A stretch of DNA of 64,000 nt, taken from Symbiodinium natans. Lineage: Eukaryota; Sar; Dinophyceae; Suessiales; Symbiodiniaceae. The translations under genes were made by a program, and so were the position numbers. The stretch lies in assembly GCA_905221605.1 (NCBI GenBank), contig CAJNDS010001191.1:273501-337500 (forward strand). Direction: 5' to 3'. Below, in pieces: positions 33,101 through 40,262 of this stretch. Below the pieces are notes generated by a model. The model worked only from the letters and a program-made list of their open reading frames with translations, ran no database searches and was not told the origin of the DNA. Position 1 is the stretch's first letter; each line of letters begins with the position of its first letter.

Positions 33101-36100
33101 GTCCCATCAGGCAACACAGTCCAGAAGCCACCCATACCATCAGTGTAGAAAACTTGTCCTGGCAAGTACTGCTTCTCTGGAGTCATTCCCAACGGATATG
33201 CAGCATTTGCGTCCACCACTCCAGTGCTCCGTGCTCTCGAAGCTGACCCAGATGCAGCAGAGGTATAACTTTTCTCCTCCACCCGATGCAATCTGCTCCC
33301 CAGCTCCTTTGTTTGCACAAGCAACTCTTTCAGCGCACGCTTTACCACCGCCATATCTTCACCTTGTTCTTCACCACTCAGATCAGGAATAAGCTCTTCC
33401 TCGCCGTGTGTTTCACCAATATTCCCTCTTTCCATCTGGCCCATCAAACCTGAAGATGGCCTCTCAGCTGGAACAGGTTCCCGATCCCGAAGTTCTGGCA
33501 ACGACGGTGGTCTTCTTGTTTCTTCACCACTCCTATCCCCTCCGCTCGCAGGAAGACTTGCTGGCCTTGATTGCCTCAGTCTCATTTCTTCATGAGCCCG
33601 CTCGCTCCAGAAAGGATTCGCTGCTGGAACCGGAACCACTTCGTTTTCCACCTGAGACGTTGGTTGTATCATTGCAACCTCCCTACCATCTGTCAGCGCT
33701 TGTACCATTTGTTGTCGTTCTTCACCCCCATCACCACGATTTTCTTCGGCTTCATTGGCCGCGGATGACACTCCAGGTTCCGACCGACGCCGCAACATGT
33801 CCATTGCGCCAAACAAGTGTAGAATCTTACCTACACCGCAGGAAGCCTAATTTGGGCTCATAACCTACGGGGGGAACCCGAAGGGGGACGAGAAACCGAA
33901 AAGTCAACCCCAACAGAATCCCTTGATTTCCCTGGATCAACCACACAACAAACCCAAACCACAGGGCACTCACCTTTTACTACCAGGCACATGGCCCAGT
34001 CTTGAGCCAAAAGAGATTTCCGGGTACATTGACCCTTTCAACACCCAACACTAACTCCTTTCTACAATACCAGCAGCAGCTCCGCACCCTAAACCCTATA
34101 AACCCTAAACCCTAAACCCTAAACCCTAAACCCCTTGCTTCTATAGTTGCGGGTCAGGAACCTGCCGGTGGCCGTGGTCTGCTCACTGGCAGCGTGGTCG
34201 CTGGCTGCTCTGGTCCTTGTCGCCGCCAGCCATGGGGACCTTCCCAGCCTCAGCCACCACCCGGTGCTTCTCGGTTCGGCCTTGCGGCCTTTTGGGGAGC
34301 CTTTTGGGAGCTCTTTAGGGGGCGCTATAGGGCGATTAGGACGGACATCAGGGCTCAACAAGTGCCCTGTGTTGGAGGTCGCTTCAGGCGTGAGGCGACC
34401 TCCTAGTGCGGGTTACTAGTGCCGACCTCCACACTTGTGAGGTTGCTTCCTGCTCTCGTCTTCTTCCCCGTGGCCGTGTTTCTTCTGGCCTTCTTCCTGG
34501 GCCACCATGCAGTGCACCCATGCGAGCAGCTACGCCTTTGGCTGGATCGCGCGTGCATCCACCAGACGGACCCTTGGTGAAGCAAACGCTGAAAAACCGC
34601 CCTTTCTCGCCCGTTTCTCCTGAAAGCCCGAGCCAATGACCAGTCGCCCTAAATGAAAGCCTTAAACTTCGGTCCCCAAGGACCAGGCGTTAAAGATTCG
34701 ACAGATTCACGCACTACCCGTGTTCGTCGCCCGGTCGTCAACCATGCTGGTGCGGCTTGGCTTGATGCCTTCGCTCGGGTGAACCCAAACCTCAACCGAG
34801 GGTTTAGGGTTTTTTCCCTAGACCCCCAAAACCCAAAACCCAAAACCCAAAACCCAAAACCCAAAACCCTCACCTTAAACCGACCGATGTTTAAAAACAT
34901 CCGTTGGGCGCCGAATCCTCTGAGGCTGTGGGACGATGAGTATTTTCAGCGCCTCTGGTGCCAGCTACTCTGTTGCCCTGGATCTGGGGGTTTTGGGTTA
35001 AGGGCTTTTGGTTTACCATCTTTCTTTTTTTTGGCGGGGGCCCGGGGGGGGGGGGGGGGTCCTTTTTTTGTTGTTATGGGATTTAGGGTTCAGGGCTAAG
35101 CGGGTTCCGATTGCAGGAAGGAAGAACCAAACCCTCAACCCTGAACCTACCCTAACCCTAAACCCTAAATCCTAAATCCTAAACCCGGATGTCAGAGAAA
35201 GAGCCAAGGTTGGAGCTGGCCACCTTCGCCAAGCACGGCGGGGTCGCGAAGGTCTGCTTCAATTTCTCAAATGCCATGCTTGAAGGTTTTAGGGTTTAGG
35301 GTTTAGGGTTTAGGGCTACTTGACGGCTCATGGGTAGTCATAAGTAGGGTTACAAGTACCCTGAAGAAGGTTATAACCACTTGTAAGTAGAGTTAACCTC
35401 CAAGTGGGGACTAAATGAACCCAAAAGGGTTTAAATACACCTTGATATGGATTTATTTTAGGGTTCGCGTGGTCCTTCAGGTGTTGGGGCGGGGGGGGGG
35501 GGGTTCGGCCGCCTCAAGGTTCAGGATGTTTAGAGAGCTTAGGGATTTTTGAATTGGGAGTTTTTAGTGTCTAAGGTTCAGGGTTTAAGCGGCTTAAGAT
35601 GTGAAGCGCTTCTTTAGGGTATGCGTTGATGTCTAGACAGCCTGAAGTGTGAACCTGTCCCCCCCGAATGCCCTCAAGACGGCCACAAGCAGACAGTCAC
35701 CAGAGCAGCTCTCGCGAACTTTTCTGGAAACCCGAGCAGTGCTCTTCATAGCAAGAAGGCATATAACCAGGCTCTGAGTCCGGGTTCAGGGTTTAGGGCG
35801 GCAAACCAGCCCAGAGGCTCCTCAAAACCTATATTTGCATGTCTTCCCGCCCCTCCCCTCCCCCCCCCCCCTCCCCCACCCCACCCCAAGATTCTCCCAA
35901 AAAGCAACTTGCTGGGGCTTTGGGGTTCAGGGTTTCGGGTTTAAGCTTTTGCGGGCAGAGAGTTTCTATAAACAGCCCGGGAAAGGCTTAAAAGGACTCG
36001 GGACAACTCAATCCTTGAGGGGGCGGGGGGCGTGGCGGGGGGCCGGGGGGCCGGGGGGCCGGGGGGTGTATGGGGCTTCTTCGCAGCTAGGTGACCTTCC

Positions 36101-37671
36101 TGCCACTATGGCTTGCGCCATGGCTTCTCTCGGCATCCTGGTCCAATTCTACCTCATTTTTAGGGGTTCAAGGTTCTCTTACAAAGTGACCAACCCAAAA
36201 CGGAGGTTTCGGGTTTTGGGTTTTGGGTTGAGGGTTTAGGGTTTATCAGGTTTAGGATTTAGGGTTTCGGGTCCTTTTTGTAGGGCATGGTTGCTGGTGC
36301 GACCAAGGCGCTGGCCATGAACCTCACGCTCGTCACGGTGATCTACCTTCAGATGGAACCTGGGGCCCTAATTTAAGTGCCTTTTTGGCAGGGTTTAGGG
36401 TTTAGGGTTTAGGGTTTAGGGTTTAGGGTATAGGGTTTGGGCCCCAATAACTCCCATACACGGTTTCAGGAGGCTATAGCTAAATTGAGCAATATATTTC
36501 AGAGGGTTTCAAGGGGCATCCTAGATAGTGATTCTGGAGGTTCCTCTCCCTACCAGTATGGGGTAGAACAACTCGAAATGTGTGCTCCCTAGCAACCGTG
36601 TTCGGCTTCCGTAGGTCTTCGCATTCAAAAGCAAGATCCTGCGACAGCAAATGTTTTAAGGAGGTCCTCACTACGGATAAGCTTGTTTCCTTCCTGAACG
36701 CGGTTGCACCGGCCCGCTTCTGGCAGACGCCATTTGGCGTGTTCTCAGGTGCTGCGACTGGGTCGAAACAGCGGGCAGCAGGATTTGTGTTTCTGCAGTT
36801 TAGTTTTCGTGCAGTCGCTACGCTGTAGCTGCCGCCCTGCTATCTGATGACCAAGGCGATGGGCACAGCAGTTCTGGGGCTGTTGGTGGCGCTGGCCTGG
36901 TCCTCCCCCTTCAAGATCAAGTTGAGGAGCCATGCCCTGATGCTGGAGCAGATGGCGTCTTTCGACTGCCGGGGTGCTCAGTGCACGGAGGAGGAAGACC
37001 GCCGCCTGGTGCAGCGTCAGATTCGGGAGCTTTTTCGTGCTGAAGTGACGGAACCTGAGGGGCCTGAGCAGAAGAATGAGATGAAAGCAGGCCACCAGCC
37101 AACCGCATCCACTGCGGCAGACGAGGATGCATTCTCCTATTTGCCCGGCGAGCCAGTTTGCATGCTGATGGACGAAAGACCCCTAGATGCTTTCAACGTC
37201 TACGTTCAGGAGTCCTTGCGTTCCAGCGTTTTGGACGCTGTCGGGGGTGAGCTTCACGTGCCCTACCGCACATGCCTTGCAGCTGCTATGCCCTTGAACT
37301 TTTATTCCTTAGTGGACATTCTCAATGTCGCCAACCCTGAGTCCCTTGCATCGTACGGAGCCGAATCGTATGCAGACTTTCTGTGGGCCAGCGCGATCGG
37401 CTGGATGACAAACATACTGCTGGTCTTCCCAATCGTCTACCCCATCTATCTCCGCATGCTCAAAGGCACATTGTCCATCCAGTCCACATGCTTGAAGGGT
37501 GTTCTGACTGTCGTCAGCGGTGCCGCGGCACACGCATACCTTGCTGTCTGTCTCAGCAGCACCTTTTTTTTTCTCCTCTACCAAGCTCGCTCCTCCTTCC
37601 TCCTCGTTGTGCTGGCGCTTCTCCTGCAGCTGCGATACTTCTTTGGTGGCGGCGGCGGCATTTCAGGCTAA
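21792..37671 (+). CDS. TIR-like multi-pass membrane protein, gene 2, with a Copia element in an intron
   Basis: Paralogue of gene 1, with the last exon recognisably near-identical. Exons (approximate): 21792-21870 (MERLRRPESFEEVRSEG); 22471-22521; 23037-23140; 23222-23310; 23759-23841 (FVSHRCGSQSWAKFLAM); 34151-34270; 34440-34580 (helix, LDRACIHQTDP); 34690-34755 (LPVFVARSSTMLV); 34919-34960 (LWDDEYFQRLWC); 35205-35260 (ELATFAKHGGVAKV); 36088-36132 and 36308-36362 (helices, split by an intron absent from gene 1); 36617-36800; and last exon about 36863-37671. The intron between 23841 and 34151 holds the antisense retrotransposon. The last exon reads FDCRGAQCTEEEDRRLVQ, then helices FLWASAIGWMTNILLVF, VVSGAAAHAYLAVCLSS and SFLLVVLALLLQLRYFF. 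No exon-level disablement was noticed, so it may still be expressed if the 10-kb intron is spliced. Molecular function is unknown. Confidence 0.7.
22351..22442. mobile_element. partial hairpin MITE, family 1
   Basis: CATGGTACTTAGTACTT on the left and AAGTACCATGAACCTCCAAG on the right, with CCCTAAA units between. It lies in the first intron of gene 2, and its left end is incomplete. Confidence 0.55.
23336..23430. repeat. (TG)/(TA)n microsatellite
   Basis: TGTGTGTATATATATA followed by several TATATA stretches, in an intron of gene 2. Confidence 0.9.
23939..24007. mobile_element. hairpin MITE, family 2 (CCCCCAACTACCCTTTA)
   Basis: CCCCCCAGCTACCCTTTAA pairs with GAAAGGGCAGTTGGGGGG around ATAATAGTAGGGTACATAAA. 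An almost identical copy is at 58946-59020. Confidence 0.7.
24175..24395 (-). repeat. 3' LTR of the Copia element
   Basis: Same 221 bases as 33866-34086, preceded on the element strand by a purine tract. The spliced-leader-like 12-mer is at 24310-24321. Confidence 0.92.
24396..24408 (-). promoter_or_regulatory. polypurine tract
   Basis: On the element strand AGGACAGGGGGAG abuts the TG of the 3' LTR, the position and composition expected for plus-strand priming. Confidence 0.8.
24582..28418 (-). CDS. dioxygenase-like, reverse transcriptase and RNase H polyprotein part
   Basis: 1278 open codons in the frame +1 to the upstream frame; sense coding starts about residue 55 (near 28256), where the upstream frame stops. 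Residues about 240-400 look like a 2OG-Fe(II) oxygenase: H311-R-D313 and H379 as iron ligands, R388 as the 2-oxoglutarate contact, with GDYKEGQLWVEDE between. Copia RT spans about 595-860, with LDISKAFL (D669), ALYGL and YVDD (779-782). RNase H spans about 960-1100: YADAS (D968), STAEAEL (E1008), YTDS (D1046) and ADLLTK. The C-terminus (1120-1278) is unusual: two hydrophobic segments (1129-1142, 1187-1205), then a Cys/His cluster (C1234, H1236, C1241, C1255, C1258). Assignment of the oxygenase to a TET/JBP-like rather than an AlkB-like group is tentative. Confidence 0.88.
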   Translation of the reverse strand: MVLRFKSNVVRGSCWVRMEQRKVGNGSIVRSPRFFWVHAMTYLVVIGWKLKGLPKIQDELVLFPCTTIFSNIKEPPALELEGVVEEQEPSSPEHRLKGKKPALRFADEEGPPLPPPHDPPARHRLKDKSPASSLRGHVGSLRLLRKRGESPPLEIFEDDMQGLGELEENADVEDNVPGDEYWPTCCSPHEDAYLVCKSETAEDGTQLEKEEQKAKSMYERSVYDYVDCEELLEGIVYPKRVNRRGGINNWCTSTRALVLGHYTHGGVCGITKETHRRPWLCRYLTSFVKHHNPEAKFSALQISCNAPVSLHRDSHNEKHCCNYVCGFGDYKEGQLWVEDEKVLEEGAEVVEQSYGKKVLPGKLVDIHWNFMSFFPRKLHGPMPWKGNRVSLTGYTPVFMERLSYKDRCYLLQCKFPLPEPQAEEGETKKWLKMTLRETSLDDLAEEVDYAVFEAHQWALEEHLSIRRLIAEQECCILDEFHGSANESNDEKGLETREWLVKAKRVEEQLSKFLVKAAQVQQVVQENTALEAAEEVEFLQTKTIPTQEAMQELEKWRESLSDEVNSLVKELEVVEPTTQEKLDKLAEEPNAPVIEYVPSLVVFTRKQGTGRRRARICACGNFISSTAATEYEGPRSLSRHSLYAPGLDSTTFRCQVRHAAHMVWIIAGLDISKAFLTAPMNRAQREGRLVVVQPPRAAVKLGLCTKEERWIVRKALYGLAESPAAWVEWRDQRLQGMSWVSKDGQAMSFQRSNADPSLFLIMAQEKPEGVSKLVGTMGLYVDDFLMAGTMTVLREALEQIRKEWKTSEPEFCGPGCGDGFLKFLGVQIWYRNGSFFLNQEDFVRDLLNRRGYQIDETGKGSNLPMVKETPGEEEEVDIPSLRAAQGAVGEFLWVAIKTRPDLAFCTSQLSLWTSRRPRFVVKKAEEVFRYLAATPTLGLTFGAIATCEKERNEVLRYGRGVKVVESYADASFAAGENEKSHSGAVVVWGDCPVMWATQRQSTVALSTAEAELHASIEGATMIQSCTPIIAALVGTGEESLQKVLYTDSVSTCSIIQYPAGSWRTRHLRIRAAGVRSLVDRGYMVIAHLRGEYMIADLLTKLMSGQVYAKQKALWGLQLLVQGTDLKRASLAMAVMMVAASLQGMATGGEEVSAAGFFCSEEGVCQVANTSTVMVLAQGIEMVINNSDLVAYLVAAIIIWELTWCLFRRLYKWLWIKKVVVIPASATLYTTVGGNCMHASSDCDVLRYSQPRAKTLCKHCLKDGWVVNAEFLGEERAAGT
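28243..33816 (-). CDS. Gag-protease-methyltransferase-like-integrase polyprotein
   Basis: 1857 codons, ATG 50 bases inside the 5' LTR. Residues 1-200 are low-complexity, and gag-like helical sequence spans about 425-660. A CCCH finger (C708, C718, C724, H728) precedes a CCHC knuckle (C738, C741, H746, C751). Two aspartic-protease-like modules follow: VDTAATHLVR (D867) and LDSGASHPLR (D1028). Residues about 1222-1445 resemble a C5-cytosine methyltransferase: HLFSG (1227-1231), VVGGPPCRTVSR with candidate catalytic C1282, GMESPGDP (1356-1363), and FDQGALGH...KPTT. Integrase follows: H1522, H1527, C1534, C1537, then D1561, D1711, E1747 (D-35-E). An acidic insertion at about 1595-1655 lengthens the D-to-D distance. 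It stops at residue 1857, in the integrase C-terminal region, at a frame change. Whether the methyltransferase domain is complete is uncertain: no clear target-recognition or motif X region is seen. Confidence 0.88.
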   Translation of the reverse strand: MFGAMDMLRRRSEPGVSSAANEAEENRGDGGEERQQMVQALTDGREVAMIQPTSQVENEVVPVPAANPFWSERAHEEMRLRQSRPASLPASGGDRSGEETRRPPSLPELRDREPVPAERPSSGLMGQMERGNIGETHGEEELIPDLSGEEQGEDMAVVKRALKELLVQTKELGSRLHRVEEKSYTSAASGSASRARSTGVVDANAAYPLGMTPEKQYLPGQVFYTDGMGGFWTVLPDGTWLPIEGYDLPKGCDLQPLPEPRKGEVHVEDEKEVPMMHVTEGKKPSRLPPLNYPMGGSASGGYASGPPGLTHVPITSLPSGVDGSAALLGNQPGFVSARETSMQENSAGSGGYTMVDDVPYRWKMIAGKLELEKVPLTAFMPGMGHGLPQGPGGKVSLPPGAVVPRGMPNIGDSSGTERPEALGKHVMSLPTLADYTPSNPTALGDWIAMIEPMLSSLTDTGRVWWQSVYTKAYEAYAKWLSVSPLERLGIKAELEGLKGVRTVHVLLEQRAVSLLLQAIPERLKTEIVSTRMLGSVMIFYKLLTVYQPGGANERSTMLNFLVQPSSATSISEAIKGVRQWAQWRSRLRELRASEPGATLLIKGLDALSSALLAKHPTVHFRVASFREKLGVDYSPTSETATQLAEMLQAEFELLLHSAGEQEVKQDSDAKKRARLNKAQKGTGDETEEGDKGKGKGKRYSGDGERPFCWIYGKTEAGCKFGSRCKFRHDKDSLERGRCFECGAIGHLQPQCPYKDGVSSNADLNPERNRSKGNSPKGGKGGKGAKWGNAKRAEVAEVGDEMANAGLDKGSASPSSPSTTNQVLAEALEVLKSMKLSSAQSASSGDPSVRMLCDSGLFQQDGRVALVDTAATHLVRTLFPWECLPDTTVMVQSALGGVTMRITEKGTLIREDNGPLIIPLWLILEFGANLTVINGMCHVSAKSSLDQLLWFEHGCLVMDYKTAEKMVLHAERQRASLSHSQWRNGRADCGVGSSDATLLPKQGEGRGVCVLHVARVSDTNECSGMGMLDSGASHPLRSLRPGEQLPQQKVLVSLAVGSQEMCITPGGTLVTPEMVDPLVPIGKASALVGLRVQWRGGKCTASHPVLGELRVRDLNGCPCLEKEVALQIIDEMDWCSPKQALKVARMVQGCPNTDNEVAVKASLQSAARTASANEEEFVQACWRFLRWYYGDIPENMLMELLPRGDIAALPFNRHKRRRLARAKRVVVHLFSGKQKWHFPSRDVEVLELDLKKGGDLHNSSVWKYLLHLAAEGKVVAVVGGPPCRTVSRLRGEDGGPPVLRRRCGPERLGLKSLPWPHQELAQKDGVLLLKMLFLYDVAVHSRCGTAEVINGSSVFFGMESPGDPELIGKDFSQNGKTVLSAEDLVDSSQEGLSSPTFWSWPEVKSFCERYGMYAAHFDQGALGHALVKPTTFLVSDMELWESLEQVRVVVPWSATFASTLEERIGQSSIWARWAFGLVKRIRHRLAQWLHESDAEREAMVLKKEEREGTLRRLTTEERAFRDHCLRGHIPFRRDCQICVSAAGKERRHLRRKHGDAYTLSLDLAGPYKCSKDAHQQKPRHAVIGVYQFPMLDPNVGRPLEKEEDADEVEDQVADEGAGVGEWLGDAVANFEEEDSAPVEPAPVLEAEVLKIQASEKSWKELKDHLTQPVRMINFVMVEPIVDKQQTTVLSAVQRMMVRLQRHGYPVLRIHSDRAGEFVNARFRSFCETRLIYRTTGDPGVPQTNGRAEACVGLFKRGVRSLLKEARLGPAYWALAARHWSMLRWQKAERELGLKPKALLPFGAQIQVKRRPWELLGPDGTKKGRQWVDRTQPALLLGPCDDLPGGYWVEAQGTAKDPG
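33852..33865 (-). promoter_or_regulatory. primer-binding site: half-tRNA-Met type
   Basis: On the element strand GGTTATGAGCCCAA directly follows the 5' LTR. Its complement TTGGGCTCATAACC is the anticodon stem-loop of a methionine tRNA (CAT anticodon), not the 3' end. Drosophila copia is primed in this way from an internal fragment of initiator tRNA. Confidence 0.75.
33866..34086 (-). repeat. 5' LTR of the Copia element
   Basis: 221 bp. It contains TTTTGGCTCAAG on the - strand (34001-34012 in + coordinates), identical to the last 12 bases of the dinoflagellate spliced-leader exon as I remember it. Confidence 0.92.
35318..35408. mobile_element. degenerate hairpin MITE, family 1
   Basis: TACTTGACGGCTCATGGGTA ... 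AAGTAGGGTTACAAGTACCC ... AACCTCCAAGTG; the right arm has lost its inner half. It lies in an intron of gene 2. Confidence 0.55.
36133..36307 (+). other. GC-AG intron present in gene 2, absent from gene 1
   Basis: TCTCG|GCATCC...CCAAG|GCGCTGG. Removing 175 bp gives CTC TCG GCG CTG GCC ATG (LSALAM), matching the uninterrupted CTC TCG GCA TTG GCC ATG of gene 1 (about 11476-11491). The insert contains TTTAGGG units and a GGTTCAAGGTTC.CTTA...ACCAACCC segment also seen at 8938-8980. Confidence 0.75.
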
Positions 37672-37699
37672 GGGTTTCAAAAATGCCACCCATGTTCAT

Positions 37700-39560
37700 G
37701 TCGCGGTGAACATTAGTGGTCGCTAGCCAGCAACACCAGTGCTTCACTTGCAATTCGAGGTCCAAACATACGGCCCTATCCCCAATTCGCAGGAAACTCG
37801 AACACAAACCCAGAAAACTCAACCCCGATAGCTCAAGTCTCGCAGTAGTAGAAGGGCTTAGTTTAGGGCCTTCAGGGGTATGCAGTAGGGGTTTTGTCTG
37901 GTGTCGAGTCTTTCAGATCGCTTTCATTTTGCACCCTGAACAACCTTAAATCCTCAAGAAGTTGTACGGCGCGCCCAAACTTCTTGGGCCTTCTGTTGAG
38001 AAGGCCCGACCCCCCCCCCCCCCCCAAACAAAAGCCTACCGAGAAGGCACCCCCGCAGTTTGGATCTGCAAACCCTAAGCCCTAAGCCTTATAAGCCCTA
38101 AAACCTTATAAGCCCCTAAAAACCCCTCGAAACCCTAAGCCACAGTCTGCCTCCAAACAGCTCCTCACTGCACGGGTGATCCCAGCAAACCCGGCAACGA
38201 GACTCGCGAGAGCAGAACGGGTGTGGCAACAACGAAGCCTCCCCTGTGAAACCGATTTTGTCTGCAGAAGAGAGACTTGGCTCCTATTCAAAAAAGACAA
38301 CATGCAGAAAGGAGCTCACAACGACAGTTTCCTCCTGGGGAGGGGAGGGGGGGAGGGGGGGGGGGAGGGGGCGGCTTCCGATCTCACCCTAAAGGCCTTC
38401 TTGTCTCTGGGAGCAATCCTTCAACCGAAGTCCCCAATTCTAGAACCGCCTGTAAGATTGTGCGGGCTGAGTTTGGGGGGATGTCAAGATCACCAGTTGA
38501 GAGAGGGCTTCTTGTGCATCATGTGGCACACTTGCCGGGCTTCAGAGAGGGCCAAGGCCCATAAAGATGCTTGTAATGCTCATCCCGTGTCGCTGAAGCA
38601 ACCCTAAACACTGTCACCTACAGATTTTGAGCCGCCCCCTCACTCCCATGCCTCCTGAACACCCTTCAAGTCTTGCCAGGTCCCTCTGTTCCGTGTGACT
38701 GCCAACCAAACAAAAGACATTCCAGCCATCCCACATACCGACCCTTGCAACTTGGTCGTGCATGGAAAAGGTTTTTGATAAGAAAGTGCCTAGGGACACG
38801 CAGATAAGACCAGGCTCTAAGCTCTAAGCAACACCGTGCCCTCGCCGGAGTTTAGGTGCGCAGAGAACGCTTGACACGCTGAGCTGAACCCGGGCGCGGT
38901 TTGCACTTTGGGGGCCTTGGGGCTTTTTTTAATGCTAACTTGGAGGTTCATGGTACGTATTAACCAATCATAACTGTACCTATGACTGTACTTATAACCA
39001 TATTAGGGCACTTAAGAGGCGTATAAGTGGGTTATAAGTACAGTTATAATTGGTTAATAAGTACCATGCACCTCCAAGTACAGGCTCTAAGAGTCTAGTT
39101 TCGTCGCTTGGCCATGTGGCAGAGTGGCAAGCGCAAGTAACCTGCCACTGATGGGTCGAGTCTCGTAGACAAGCATGTGTTCTCTGTCCGCTTCCTTTGC
39201 AGAGACCTGAGCACGAAAGCGATCACCATGGCAACAGCGACAGACATGTTACTTTGCTGGCACGAAATTCGCTGTAAGCAACGCAGTGATCTGGTTTGAG
39301 GCCGTTCTTAAGATTAAGCAGGGTCTTTAGGCTTTAGCTGTTGAGAAGTAGTTGGAGAGTACATCAGGAGCCTTGCCCGCAAATTCGCAAAAAACTTGCT
39401 TGAGCGTGCATGTGTGCGCGAGTGACGTCTGCTGACGTCGGACTTCGGGGCGTCGCTCGGACCCAAAAGGGTCTTGAGATCTTCGATGCTCATTGCGCTG
39501 GCATTTTTCCGACGGAGGATCCCAGGGCCCTAAACTCCCTAAACTTCAAAACCCTGTAAA
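37700..39560. repeat. array spacer, copy C (segmental duplication)
   Basis: Downstream flank of gene 2, homologous to copies A and B. It is interrupted by a family-1 hairpin at 38938-39080 and then cut at about 39560 by GC-rich and CA repeats. A further block resumes at 42120. G- and C-runs (37999-38014, 38341-38372) are present. No gene is supported. Confidence 0.75.
38938..39080. mobile_element. long-armed hairpin MITE, family 1
   Basis: 143 bp, nearly palindromic. ACTTGGAGGTTCATGGTAC...AACTGTAC pairs with GTACAGTTATAATTGG...CACCTCCAAGTA, with arms of about 50 bp, a few mismatches and one 12-bp imbalance. Spacer copy B lacks it at the equivalent point (about 20100-20118), so both empty and filled sites are visible. 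Confidence 0.85.
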
Positions 39561-39660
39561 CCACCCTAAAGGTTAGTAAATTGAAATACACAAACTGCTT
39601 GAGAGACATCCCTTTTTTCCCCACGTCACTGTGGGGCTCTTGTTTTTCTGTGGCACACCC

Positions 39661-39735
39661 GCCGCCACCGCCCGCCGCCACCGCCCGCCCCGCCCCGCCC
39701 CGCCCCGCCCCGCCCCGCCCGCTGCCCGCCCGCGC
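39661..39735. repeat. CCGCC/CCCCG simple repeat
   Basis: GCCGCCACCGCCC units followed by about six CCCCG units. Confidence 0.95.
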
Positions 39736-39763
39736 CTCCGGCACAAGACTCCACATGAAGAAC

Positions 39764-40262
39764 TTCCAAACCTCGTAACAAAGCATGGTAATCCTGGCCT
39801 GGGAGCTTTCCAACCCCCAGAAACCTCGTAAATATTGTCTTCCTGTAGTACAAACGTAGTACTCTATAGGACCTCGGTGTTGTCGGCGCGCGCAAAGTCC
39901 CCCCCAAGCCAAAACGTCGCAAATACCGTGGGAGTCTAATTCCGCACGCTTCCAAACCTCGTAACAAAGCATGGTAATCACTGCCTGGGAGCTTTCCAAC
40001 CCCCAGAAACCTCGTAAATATCGTCTTCCTGTAGTACAAGCGTAGTACTCTATAGGACCCCGGTGTTGTCGGCGCGCGCAAAGTCCCCCCAAGCCAAAAG
40101 CAAATACTGTGGGAGTCTACTTCCGCACGCTTCCAAACCTCGTCAAAAGCGTGGTAATCACTGCCTTGGGGCTACCCAACCCCCAGAAACCTCGCAAATA
40201 TCGTCTTCCTGTAGTCCAAACTTAATACTCTATAAGACCCCGGTGGTGTCGGCGCGCACAAA
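39764..40262. repeat. three tandem copies of a 181-186-bp repeat
   Basis: Units start TTCCAAACCTCGT at 39764, 39950 and 40131. Each contains TGGGAGCTTTCCAACCCCC, CTTCCTGTAGTACAA and TGTCGGCGCGCGCAAAGTC. The third is cut off by the CA repeat. Similarity falls in the third copy. No coding role is evident. Confidence 0.9.

Larger units (their letters stand above)
24175..34086 (-). mobile_element. complete Copia-type LTR retrotransposon with methyltransferase-like and dioxygenase-like domains
   Basis: 9912 bp, bounded by two 221-bp LTRs that I read as identical, with the 5-bp duplication CCCTA at 24170-24174 and 34087-34091. On the - strand the order is 5' LTR, a primer-binding site complementary to the anticodon arm of a Met tRNA, gag-protease-methyltransferase-like-integrase frame (33816-28243), dioxygenase-like-RT-RNase H frame (to 24582), polypurine tract and 3' LTR. 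Integrase before RT marks it as Ty1/Copia. LTR ends are TG...TA rather than TG...CA. Identical LTRs and long open frames indicate a recent insertion. It is antisense to host gene 2 and lies in a CCCTAAA tract of its intron. Confidence 0.92.
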
